Below, in pieces: positions 1 through 6,580 of a stretch of 64,000 nucleotides of DNA. Each line of letters begins with the position of its first letter. The stretch's first letter is position 1. The notes beneath the pieces were generated by a model. The model saw only the letters and a program-made list of their open reading frames with translations, searched no databases and was not told the origin of the DNA. The translations under genes were made by a program, and so were the position numbers. The stretch comes from Leuconostoc palmae (GTDB lineage Bacteria; Bacillota; Bacilli; Lactobacillales; Lactobacillaceae), in contig NZ_BPKZ01000001.1 in the NCBI RefSeq assembly GCF_019656075.1, positions 1 through 64,000 on the forward strand. The letters run 5' to 3'.

Positions 1-13
1 CTTATTTTAACAA

Positions 14-118
14 GGGAGCCGACTCTGTGGTACGCTTCCCTGTTTAAACTATGGGCGGGGATGACTAACAGCAAATACCACGTGCAGAACCACGTTAAAA
101 GCATTAGGGAGAGACACT
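14..118 (+). promoter_or_regulatory. Structured leader upstream of the DUF805 gene
   Basis: The DNA before the first gene can fold extensively. GTGGTA (27-32) pairs with TACCAC (76-81), CTGTT (40-44) pairs with AACAG (67-71) inside it, and ACGTG (80-84) pairs with CACGT (91-95). GGGAG (14-18) can also pair with TTCCC (36-40), competing with the other helices. The leader runs directly into the ribosome binding site of the gene at 119. I do not recognise the family, and its 5' end may lie outside the window. It could be a cis-acting leader or the end of a separate small RNA. Confidence 0.35.
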
Positions 119-637
119 ATGATTACCATGTCACAGTCGTTTAAAAATTTTTGGAAGAACTATTTTAATTTCACGGGCACTGCAACTCGTGCAGAATATT
201 GGTGGATGGCTCTTTGGTCAATTATTATTAGCATTGTTTGGTTCATCGCAACAATAATAATCACTGTATTTTCTATCGCTAGCCAAGGTCATACAAATAT
301 AGAATTCAATACATTTACTGAATTCATCCGCCATATTCCAGTTGTTTTAATAGTATGGTGTTTGCTATCTTTGCTTATATTACTAGCGTTTGTTATCCCG
401 ACGTTATCTCTTTCAGTAAGACGTTATCGTGATAGCGGTTTAAACGAAGTATCAGTGTGGATACTATTTGCATTATCATTACTTTCAGGATGGGGTACAC
501 CATCAAATGATTCTTCAAATACTTTCTTTTCTATTTCATTTTCAATTATGGGAATCGTATCTATAATTGAACTTATCATCACTGTATTACCAACTAGTCA
601 ACTTGCGAACAAAAAAGTTATCGGTAAAAACAAGTAA
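119..637 (+). CDS. DUF805 family membrane protein
   Basis: A 172-residue polytopic protein of the DUF805 (YhaH-like) family, whose function is unknown. The family signatures are visible: an aromatic N-terminal motif with FNFTGTATRAEYWW at residues 17-30, and RRYRDSG at 101-107. About four hydrophobic segments follow the pattern 31-54, 74-94, 112-126 and 138-158. The ATG at 119 is chosen because GGGAGA lies 6 bases upstream; the in-frame ATG at 128 would give the more usual MSQSF start but is spaced too far from that site. The gene stands alone, preceded by a folded leader and followed by a terminator. It lies in the accessory part of the window, so it may not be core. Confidence 0.75.
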   Translation: MITMSQSFKNFWKNYFNFTGTATRAEYWWMALWSIIISIVWFIATIIITVFSIASQGHTNIEFNTFTEFIRHIPVVLIVWCLLSLLILLAFVIPTLSLSVRRYRDSGLNEVSVWILFALSLLSGWGTPSNDSSNTFFSISFSIMGIVSIIELIITVLPTSQLANKKVIGKNK

Positions 638-643
638 TATCAA

Positions 644-673
644 AACAGCTAACTACAAGTTGGCTGTTTTTTA
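644..673 (+). terminator. Terminator of the DUF805 gene
   Basis: AACAGCTAACT pairs with AGTTGGCTGTT (one wobble) and is followed by a run of T. It begins six bases after the stop codon. Confidence 0.8.
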
Positions 674-990
674 ATGCGAAAAAATGTAGTATTTGGTGGG
701 ACTTTTTACTCATTGAGGAAAAAACTCCAAAAAGTACGCGAAGGTCGTAACACTAAACGTAACCTTTTTTGTAACAAGGTTTGTAACGCCTTGCGTAGTT
801 ATTTATAGCAATGGTTACACGCTTATGTATGTAAGTATTTTTTGGTATTTACATGCTAGTAAATGCTAGTATGAATGTTGGAAAATGTTGGAGTTGCATG
901 CTGACATTTGCTAACATTTTTGTAACCTTTAATGCTTGCTTTTGCTTGCATATTTGTACCATTGGATATTGTCAATTCATCCCCATATAT
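674..990. repeat. Gene-free stretch with short iteron-like repeats
   Basis: No credible gene lies here; the open frame at 853-1062 has neither a ribosome site nor protein-like composition. GTAAC recurs at irregular spacing between 747 and 930. AACCTT (761-766) and AAGGTT (776-781) form an inverted repeat. From 852 the sequence is built of near-repeats of 10-12 bases: ATGCTAGTA occurs twice, then AATGTTGGA twice, then related inverted forms (TGCTAACATTT). This resembles iteron arrays of plasmid or phage origins, but no replication gene is adjacent. Confidence 0.35.
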
Positions 991-1037
991 AATAAAAAAC
1001 CACGTTCTAGGTTTAATCTATGTCGTGGTTTTTTATT
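991..1037. terminator. Bidirectional terminator
   Basis: A near-perfect stem, AATAAAAAACCACG (991-1004) with CGTGGTTTTTTATT (1024-1037), has A- and T-runs on both sides. It can stop transcription from the left and from the 80-residue gene on the minus strand at its right. Confidence 0.75.
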
Positions 1038-1038
1038 A

Positions 1039-1281
1039 TTAACTTTTTTTGTGCGTGGCTAACAGTAGATACATAACAGCCAATGTGGTAACTAAAGAAA
1101 CAAAATATGTAATATCAACATTCCTCTTAACTAAGAGCCATAATATAAATACAGAAACATATAACAAGTAATCCCACCAAGCTAGTTTTACATTGCTATA
1201 CTTATGATTTTTATAAATCAACAAAGCACCAACTAAAATCAATATTACAACAACTAGCCAATAGATAATATTCAACATCAT
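1039..1281 (-). CDS. Small hypothetical membrane protein
   Basis: An 80-residue protein with three hydrophobic segments (about 4-22, 36-51 and 57-75) and a basic tail, HKKS. No family is recognised. The start is ATG-ATG at 1281/1278, with a weak AAGAAAG stretch 5-8 bases upstream. It ends at the bidirectional terminator at 991-1037 and lies immediately downstream of the first 126-bp repeat, read in the same direction as the restriction-modification genes. It may be a small toxin-like or accessory membrane protein, but nothing in the sequence decides this. Confidence 0.45.
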   Translation of the reverse strand: MMLNIIYWLVVVILILVGALLIYKNHKYSNVKLAWWDYLLYVSVFILWLLVKRNVDITYFVSLVTTLAVMYLLLATHKKS

Positions 1282-1345
1282 AATACTTTCTTACTCACAA
1301 TTTTATTCTTAATACAGTATACATTAAAATTTACCTCTACTGAAT

Positions 1346-1471
1346 GCTGTGAGAGCCATTTTAAGCGTTGTTAATTGTTTTAGTATAAATATACCCGTTT
1401 ATATATTAAACTCTATACTTAACCCAGCGTGCGTTGAATATCAGCAAATATACTATACAGACGTGTTCGGG
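1346..1471. repeat. 126-bp direct repeat, copy 1
   Basis: It matches 4848-4973 base for base with no gaps and 8 substitutions (about 94% identity), in the same orientation. Together the copies bracket the restriction-modification genes exactly. On the minus strand both copies read the same C-terminal peptide, RTRLYxIFADIQRTLG followed by TAA, where x is Ser here and Gly in copy 2. This suggests that the tail of an ancestral gene was duplicated. Confidence 0.9.
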
Positions 1472-1497
1472 TGAGAGTGCTGTTTTGAAGAATATAT

Positions 1498-1531
1498 AAA
1501 AACCCACACTTTATATACGGTGTGGGTTTTT
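1498..1531 (-). terminator. Terminator of the specificity-subunit gene
   Basis: Read on the minus strand, AAACCCACAC pairs with GTGTGGGTTT and is followed by TT. It sits just beyond the stop of the S gene at 1534. Confidence 0.75.
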
Positions 1532-1533
1532 GT

Positions 1534-2601
1534 TTACTTATCTTTTTGTACAATATCTTTTGTTGCTTTAATCTGTTTATCTTTCCATTCAACAACACCT
1601 TTGATAACAAGTTTTTCTATCGAGCAAATATAGTGATTAATAAATTCATAGTCCGGTTGCTTGTCAGATTTAACAGGAAGTTTGATAGTAAAGTTTAATG
1701 TTTTTGAACTCCGTAGTTTATGACCATAATCATACTTACCAGCTAATGCTTTACCAATCGCGGTTCCAAAATAGAGCATAGTGAATTTTGATAATTCATT
1801 CTTTTCATTCCAATAAGCGCCAGTATCATCTCCCATACCATATATGTAGTTTCTATAGAATACCGAACCAAAAATATCAATGGTTAAACTGTTTTTCGGA
1901 AAAATCCGTGTATCATTACCAATATTGCCGACAATTCCACTATTAGTTGTACCTGACATGACGAATGGGAGATTGCCAGCAATTTGGTCATCTTTTTTCA
2001 GGCGACGACCCTGCACGATATGGTCGAATAAGTCTTTGTAGGCAAAATCGCGAAACTCAATATTGTTATTTCGAAAATCAGCAAGTACTTTTTCTTCCTC
2101 AGCATTCAATACATAATCATCTAATCCTGTAGCGACTAAGTAAGCTTCAAGCTCCTTGATGCGTTCAGCTTCAAGCTCCTTGATGTAGGCTTCCATGTAG
2201 TCAAAAGCAATCATCCCGTTTGAACTAAATGGTAGATCGATATCCAACTTTTTTAATTTGGCAACTGAAACAGGATTATTATAACCAAAGGGTCCCATTT
2301 TTTTATTAATTGCGCTTGCTAAATATAATCCTTGACTATCAGTAATTTGAAAATCACTTTCCAAAACTAATACACCATCAGTAGTCATAAACGTCTCAGG
2401 TTGATAGTAAACCCAGCCAGTTTGCCTACCAATAATAATTGATTGCGCTTTAAAGATTCGGTTCTCGCCTAGTTCAAAGTTTCCTGAATAACCGTTATCT
2501 ACATTTTTTTGAACAATTAGATTTACTCCATTTTTGGATGGGACTAAATCTTTCTGCCGAGATATGTTTCCACGACCAATTTTATTAAATATCTGTTTCA
2601 A
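1534..2601 (-). CDS. DNA specificity subunit of a BcgI-like RM system
   Basis: This 355-residue protein is a target-recognition (S) subunit. It recognises the two halves of a split DNA site and partners the methylase-nuclease encoded just upstream. It has two recognition domains joined by a charged helix near residues 133-180, where an 8-residue unit (IKELEAER, then IKELEAYL) is repeated at 140-155. A second RGN-like entry motif follows at about 198. Its length fits BcgIB-type subunits (about 340 residues). The only standard start is TTG at 2601, with a poor ribosome site. The frame stays open 31 codons further, to 2694, and those codons read like a true S-subunit N-terminus (KYPDIEIKKILLKQIF). 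The real start is therefore uncertain, and a frame break with the upstream gene is possible. Confidence 0.8.
   Translation of the reverse strand: MKQIFNKIGRGNISRQKDLVPSKNGVNLIVQKNVDNGYSGNFELGENRIFKAQSIIIGRQTGWVYYQPETFMTTDGVLVLESDFQITDSQGLYLASAINKKMGPFGYNNPVSVAKLKKLDIDLPFSSNGMIAFDYMEAYIKELEAERIKELEAYLVATGLDDYVLNAEEEKVLADFRNNNIEFRDFAYKDLFDHIVQGRRLKKDDQIAGNLPFVMSGTTNSGIVGNIGNDTRIFPKNSLTIDIFGSVFYRNYIYGMGDDTGAYWNEKNELSKFTMLYFGTAIGKALAGKYDYGHKLRSSKTLNFTIKLPVKSDKQPDYEFINHYICSIEKLVIKGVVEWKDKQIKATKDIVQKDK
2143..2185 (-). repeat. 24-bp tandem repeat inside the S-subunit linker
   Basis: A 19-base block occurs at 2143-2161 and again at 2167-2185, a 24-bp period that encodes 8 residues per unit (IKELEAxx). 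It lies in the helix that separates the two recognition domains. Copy-number change here would alter their spacing without breaking the frame. Confidence 0.75.
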
Positions 2602-2672
2602 TAGAATCTTCTTAATCTCAATATCAGGATACTTAGCCCTAACTCTTTTCTCAACATCCGAATTAGGGCTAC

Positions 2673-4727
2673 TTAAAAATCCTGATTTTCTCCTTTAAGA
2701 ATTTGTGACACTTCCCAACTCAAATAGTCACTAACCGTTTTCTTAAAATCTGCTTCTATTGGTGTAGTATCAATCTTCTTGCTGTAATTCCAATCTTTCC
2801 CGCTGTTTGGGTCGATAGTGCCTTTGTAATAGTTATCGTTTTCTATAAAGTAATTGGTTTTCTTAGCTTTATCTAAAATAATGTCAATGACTTCTTGATA
2901 ATGTCCCTTGGCATCATTTGAATTGAACAGGTTATTTTTTGCTTTTTTGCGATTAGTACGTGTATAGCCGTCTTCACGTAGGTCAACAAAATAAACATTG
3001 TCATCAGCCTTATGTGGTTTTCCTACTTCAAATAAGTAAATAGATGTTTGTACACTGGCTTTAAATAAATCAATCGGCATTTTTATACTAGCTTTTAATC
3101 GATTGTTTTTTAAAATCCGTTTGTTAATTTCTGTGGCTTTACCACTACCTGCACTATCTTGTATAATGACAGCACCATAACCCTTACATTGCTTTTCAAA
3201 AGCCTTCTCAACGAATATCATGCCATTACCCTCAGCTGAGTATGGCGGGTTTAATAAGAATACATCAGCAGGGAAAGGGTCCTCATTGTAAGCATATTTA
3301 CCTTCATAATGAGTCAAAGAGTTGTCATTAACAATATTTGATGAACCATCCCCCATGAGTATCATGTTCAATACGGCTAACATATAAACATTTGATAATA
3401 ATTCTACACCAAGTAGTTGTTTTGTTTTAATACTTTCAATTTTTTCATATTGCTTGGTTAAATTATTGGCATAATGAGTCTGTGCGTCCTGTATCATCAA
3501 GTTCATAGCACTAATTAAAAAGCCTCCTGATCCAAGCGCCCAATCCCACACATAACTATCCTGATTAGTTTGTGTCAATTCTGCCATAAAATTAGTGATA
3601 TATCTTGGTGTTAATACAACATCATTAGCGCCCCCATCAGGTACATCTACCCAAGCATTCATGACGTTAAATAATTTACCCGTAAAGTCGTTAATACCTG
3701 TCACATCATAGATTGGTATTAGTTTTTCATATATTTCTTGATAAATCGTTTTAATAGGTGTTTGCGTTTCTTTAGCTGTTTTATGATTTAAGTTGTTGTC
3801 GACAAAATTACTACGTAACACATTCAAAATTTGTCTTTGCTTTGGCTCAGGTAACTGTCTGTTTTTCAAAAAATTCTTAATTTTGTTAATGATTTTTTCG
3901 CCATCAGTGTTGCCATCCTCTGCTGAACCTAAAAGGTCTGATGGCTTTAATCTGGAAACTATCCAATCACCTTCAATGTTTTTAACACCGACCGCTGCCA
4001 TTAATGATCCCGCTACAATGTTAATTCTTTGACTAGGTATGATTTGGTGTTCATCGTGAATTTTTTGGTTTAATTCTTGTAATACAGCCTCAATCTTTGC
4101 ATCATCACGTATTGCTCTTTGTTCTAATTCTTTAGGGTCTGTTTGAACATCGGCTATTTTGTTAAACAATCGTGTTTTCTGTTGCTCACTGTTTTTTAAA
4201 AAATCAAAGTCGGGATAAGTTCCTAAATCAATCGGTAATTCCGAATCACTTTTGTTTAACACATAAGCATGTATTTCATATTGGATTTCTCCACTACTAT
4301 CCTCACTACCGTTAACCCCTACCGCTATAGCTTCTTGATAGTTGGTATCTTTCACAACGTTCATCGCATAATAAGACGCACCGTTAACAGCATATTTTGG
4401 AATAGCTAGTTTAAAATCAAACTCGCCATAATCTGTGCGCAATACAACCAAACCTTGCTTATCAAGTTTTTCAAGTTTACCCTTAGAGCCCTTATATTCA
4501 ATAAATACCGGAATTGTTTTATCTCCATCAGAAACAATAACAGTATAATCTGGTCTACCACCACCAGTACCACCCGATTTTGAAGGATTGTTTTTAAGTG
4601 ATTCATCAATAACTTTATCAGCAGTTTCATTCTCGGAAGCAATGATTTGCCAACCTAATTGACGAATTTTATCATCTGCCCATTGCTTAACACTTGTTTC
4701 TATACTAGCAACCATAATATTTACCAT
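2673..4727 (-). CDS. BcgI-like type IIB restriction endonuclease/N6-adenine methylase
   Basis: A 684-residue fusion of nuclease and methylase. Residues 59-79 hold a PD-(D/E)xK nuclease core: GGRPD, then E77-Y-K79 after a beta strand. A helical methylase N-domain spans about 200-345. The N6-adenine methylase core follows, with motif I DWALGSGGFL (395-404, a variant of DPACGSGG) and catalytic NPPY (493-496). Length and layout match BcgIA (about 640 residues), which works with a separate S subunit and cuts on both sides of its site. The track of ATGs allows starts at 4727 or 4715; GGATGG ahead of the second favours MVASIETS. The gene ends with GATTTTTAAG, a T-run directly at the stop, and the S frame continues in -1. 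The pair is flanked by 126-bp direct repeats, a sign of mobility. Confidence 0.88.
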   Translation of the reverse strand: MVNIMVASIETSVKQWADDKIRQLGWQIIASENETADKVIDESLKNNPSKSGGTGGGRPDYTVIVSDGDKTIPVFIEYKGSKGKLEKLDKQGLVVLRTDYGEFDFKLAIPKYAVNGASYYAMNVVKDTNYQEAIAVGVNGSEDSSGEIQYEIHAYVLNKSDSELPIDLGTYPDFDFLKNSEQQKTRLFNKIADVQTDPKELEQRAIRDDAKIEAVLQELNQKIHDEHQIIPSQRINIVAGSLMAAVGVKNIEGDWIVSRLKPSDLLGSAEDGNTDGEKIINKIKNFLKNRQLPEPKQRQILNVLRSNFVDNNLNHKTAKETQTPIKTIYQEIYEKLIPIYDVTGINDFTGKLFNVMNAWVDVPDGGANDVVLTPRYITNFMAELTQTNQDSYVWDWALGSGGFLISAMNLMIQDAQTHYANNLTKQYEKIESIKTKQLLGVELLSNVYMLAVLNMILMGDGSSNIVNDNSLTHYEGKYAYNEDPFPADVFLLNPPYSAEGNGMIFVEKAFEKQCKGYGAVIIQDSAGSGKATEINKRILKNNRLKASIKMPIDLFKASVQTSIYLFEVGKPHKADDNVYFVDLREDGYTRTNRKKAKNNLFNSNDAKGHYQEVIDIILDKAKKTNYFIENDNYYKGTIDPNSGKDWNYSKKIDTTPIEADFKKTVSDYLSWEVSQILKGENQDF

Positions 4728-4847
4728 CCATATTTTTACATAACTTCTTCTATAATCACATATTTTTAGATATAACGGTTATTTTTATAAAAAAATTATG
4801 TCTTATTTAATTATTGTATATGTCTTACTTATTTTGCTTATTTTAGC

Positions 4848-4973
4848 GCTGTGACAGCCGTTTTAAGCGTTATTAATTGTTTTAGTATAAATGTACCCGT
4901 CTATATATTAAACTCTATATTTAACCTAGCGTGCGTTGAATATCAGCAAATATACCATACAGACGTGTTCGGG
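4848..4973. repeat. 126-bp direct repeat, copy 2
   Basis: The partner of 1346-1471. Substitutions are scattered along the length. Here the minus-strand frame ending RTRLYGIFADIQRTLG stays open upstream to about 5020 (NRNTFNKFHP precedes it), so this copy keeps more of the ancestral coding context than copy 1. Confidence 0.9.
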
Positions 4974-4995
4974 GATGAAACTTATTAAATGTATT

Positions 4996-5060
4996 ACGAT
5001 TCAATATGAACAACCGTAGTTTTACCTACACTGCTCGCTGTCAATCTGATTGACCTCGCT
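4996..5060 (-). pseudogene. Possible C-terminal gene remnant
   Basis: On the minus strand an open stretch reads RSIRLTASSVGKTTVVHIES and then stops with TAA. Composition is protein-like and it ends cleanly, but it has no start codon because it runs into a palindromic block at 5055-5109. It is probably the tail of a gene truncated when the mobile DNA here was rearranged. I do not recognise the parent family; the SSVGKTT string resembles a P-loop only superficially. Confidence 0.3.
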
Positions 5061-5109
5061 ATCAATTATATTGATAACGGATTTCGTTATCGTTTCAAAC
5101 GATAGCGAG
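5055..5109. repeat. Nested palindrome able to form a cruciform
   Basis: CTCGCTATC (5055-5063) pairs perfectly with GATAGCGAG (5101-5109). Inside the outer stem, GATAACG (5073-5079) pairs with CGTTATC (5085-5091), and GTTTCAAAC (5092-5100) is itself a palindrome. The block could form a multi-branched cruciform or RNA. Such structures occur at plasmid origins, recombination sites and transposon ends. No flanking gene identifies which. Confidence 0.6.
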
Positions 5110-5652
5110 TAGTTTGCTAATCAGGTTAGCTAAATACAAAATACCCCCGCCCTTGTTCGTCAAATTAAAGAGCGCTCACATATCGTCGTCTCATAAAAAT
5201 GTTGAATTTTGAAAACTTTTTTATAGGGGGGCTATGCCACAAACGTTGATATAATAGCGTTTATAAAATCTACTATGAAATACAGAAATGCCTTTATATC
5301 AACGTTTACAGCTTACTTATTTCTAAAACGGGCACAGTTTGACACTACAGCCACAAGGGTTTAAGACACTTTACACGCAAACTACCGTAAAAAGTACCCC
5401 TTATTCCTACCCTACTTTTACAACTATGTGCGTCATCCTCTAAACAAAAAGTTATATCAAAATCAATAATTTAGTGGTATGTTTGTGCTACCCTTAAACG
5501 CCTATTTTTGATTAGAAATACAGTTATATCAACATTCTATATTCAAAAAATGACCCTATAAAAAGTTTTGATTTCTGCATTCGTAAGACTTCAGGACGCC
5601 ACCTTGTGACGCTCCCTCCCACAGCATAGGGGCGGGGGGGTTTTTATTGTAA
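5110..5652. other. Plasmid-like non-coding region with iterons and G-runs
   Basis: No gene is supported here. A 12-base inverted pair, AACGTTGATATA (5242-5253) and TATATCAACGTT (5295-5306), is followed by two further direct copies of the core TTATATCAA (5452-5460 and 5524-5532). G-rich blocks lie at 5225-5231 and 5629-5640 (GGGGCGGGGGGG), and a C-rich block lies at 5142-5151. The palindrome GCTAA-N5-TTAGC is at 5116-5130. The ensemble looks like a replication or transfer origin stripped of its genes, but no initiator or relaxase is encoded nearby. Confidence 0.45.
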
Positions 5653-5680
5653 ACAAAAAAGCACTACGCTTGTAATGCTT
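5653..5680 (-). terminator. Terminator of the small two-ORF unit
   Basis: On the minus strand AGCATTAC pairs with GTAGTGCT (one wobble) and TTTTTT follows. Confidence 0.65.
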
Positions 5681-5739
5681 ACTGTGTAGCTATAACATTG
5701 CGTGATAGCGATTTCCTTGTCGTTCACGACGATCACGAA

Positions 5740-5886
5740 CTATGCTATGCGTATAAACGTTGTTTTGGGCGTTCTATCTTGCTGACTAATGCGTTTAATT
5801 CTTTGTTTAAAGCCATAACCAGTCGGTGCTACAACATTGTAAAACTCTATAAACGGCTTATTATCTCTATACTTAGCTACATACAT
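5740..5886 (-). CDS. Hypothetical 48-residue basic protein
   Basis: A short open frame starting MYVAKYRDNKPFIEFYNVV and ending TTFIRIA, rich in Lys and Arg. It follows the 56-residue ORF in the same frame, separated by that ORF's TAA and eight sense codons (LTPELKN), so the two could be one gene split by a nonsense codon. No good ribosome site precedes the ATG, which favours coupling or pseudogenisation. A terminator lies 60 bases downstream. The family is not recognised. Protein-like codon composition and the operon setting are the only support. Confidence 0.4.
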   Translation of the reverse strand: MYVAKYRDNKPFIEFYNVVAPTGYGFKQRIKRISQQDRTPKTTFIRIA

Positions 5887-5907
5887 ATTCTTTAACTCTG
5901 GCGTTAG

Positions 5908-6078
5908 TTATTTACAGAACTCATCCAGTACTCGCTTAATCTCTTGAACAAATACCATGTTCTCATGTCTATATTTATTGGCACGCTCTGAGTCCTGTTC
6001 TATTAACTCACATTCTAAATCTGTCATCCCCCTAAAATAGCTTTTTAATATTTCACGATTAGTCCATGTGGTCGCCAT
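5908..6078 (-). CDS. Hypothetical 56-residue protein of the mobile region
   Basis: A short gene, MATTWTNREILKSYFRGMTD through VLDEFCK, with a clear ribosome site (AGGAG five bases before the ATG) and a promoter whose -10 (TATAAT at 6113-6118) lies 35 bases upstream. A 17-base perfect palindrome overlaps the -35. It is predicted to be mostly helical and soluble. I do not recognise the family; small proteins of this kind are common on plasmids and phages of lactic acid bacteria. It heads a two-ORF unit ending at the terminator at 5653. Confidence 0.6.
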   Translation of the reverse strand: MATTWTNREILKSYFRGMTDLECELIEQDSERANKYRHENMVFVQEIKRVLDEFCK

Positions 6079-6112
6079 ATACGCTCCTATTTATCTTTTA
6101 TGTATATATGCA

Positions 6113-6151
6113 ATTATAACAACTATTTATGCGTATATTAACTGTTAATAT
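6113..6151 (-). promoter_or_regulatory. Promoter with palindromic operator
   Basis: A -10 hexamer TATAAT (6113-6118) and a -35-like TTAATA (6136-6141) are 17 bases apart. ATATTAAC-T-GTTAATAT (6135-6151) is a perfect palindrome over the -35, the expected place for a repressor. It drives the 56-residue ORF. The repressor is not identifiable in the window. Confidence 0.55.
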
Positions 6152-6374
6152 GCAATTAATACAGAGATATGACTTTATGTACTGTTTTTGTACCTTTTCT
6201 CCAAATAAAAAACGGCTTAAATGCCGTTACACTGCCTACTTGCCTATTTAAAATGTTTCCCTAAAAGTTTCCCATTTTGTGTGAAATGCTATGAAATACA
6301 GTGCAACGTTTTTCATAAGAAAAGGCGCTACATCAAGGCTTTTAAGACCTTATGCAACACCTTGAAATACTTAA
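6152..6374. other. Junction between mobile region and tRNA-Glu
   Basis: The stretch contains a minus-strand terminator (AACGGC-N6-GCCGTT at 6209-6226, then T-run). It also has GTTTCCC repeated at 6253-6259 and 6267-6273, of the sort found as integrase arm sites. It abuts the 3' end of the tRNA gene. No integrase gene or fragment could be read in any frame. Confidence 0.4.
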
Positions 6375-6446
6375 TAGCGCTAGAGGGAGTCGAACCCTCG
6401 ATTTCGGCCTGAGAAGCCGACGTCTTAACCACTTGACCATAGCGCC
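6375..6446 (-). tRNA. tRNA-Glu (anticodon CTC)
   Basis: A 72-base cloverleaf. The acceptor arms are GGCGCTA and TAGCGCT, the anticodon stem is TCGGC/GCCGA with loop TTCTCAG, and the T-arm is GAGGG-TTCGACT-CCCTC. The anticodon CTC reads GAG codons. The body closely follows bacterial tRNA-Glu (GTC-AAG-GGTTAA-GAC D-arm). CCA is not encoded. G1 faces U72, a wobble at the end of the acceptor. Its 3' end points toward the accessory DNA at 1-6374, the classic arrangement of an integration site. Confidence 0.93.
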
Positions 6447-6523
6447 ATAACAAGATATAAGTATACAGAAAAAAATACTTTTCGTCAACAAATAAAATAA
6501 TAAGTAATCTATTTAATATTAGT

Positions 6524-6561
6524 AAAACGACCAACATCAATCATATAATGTTGGTCGTTTT
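6524..6561. terminator. Bidirectional terminator
   Basis: AAAACGACCAACAT (6524-6537) pairs perfectly with ATGTTGGTCGTTTT (6548-6561). It serves the minus-strand gene ending at 6581. Confidence 0.8.
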
Positions 6562-6580
6562 ATTAAAAAACTGTAGTGGT

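Noticed and set aside
853-1062. 69-codon open frame on the plus strand
   Set aside because: Runs through short repeats and a terminator, no ribosome site, Cys/Phe-rich low-complexity translation.
1419-1610. 63-codon minus-strand frame across repeat copy 1
   Set aside because: Overlaps the S gene out of frame and crosses its terminator; only the last 16 codons, shared with copy 2, look like a relic.
4845-4851. TAGCGCT next to repeat copy 2, identical to the tRNA acceptor end
   Set aside because: Seven bases only; expected by chance and not part of a longer match, so not called an attachment site.
5580-5640. oriT nick region in the GC-rich block
   Set aside because: Suggestive of transfer origins but I could not match a specific nick sequence, and no relaxase is nearby.
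5698-5895. 65-codon plus-strand frame
   Set aside because: It lies opposite the small minus-strand ORF and begins next to the minus-strand terminator; the minus-strand reading has better composition and context.
6231-6374. Possible integrase C-terminus beside the tRNA
   Set aside because: No frame shows catalytic R-H-R-Y or a usable length; only repeats are visible.
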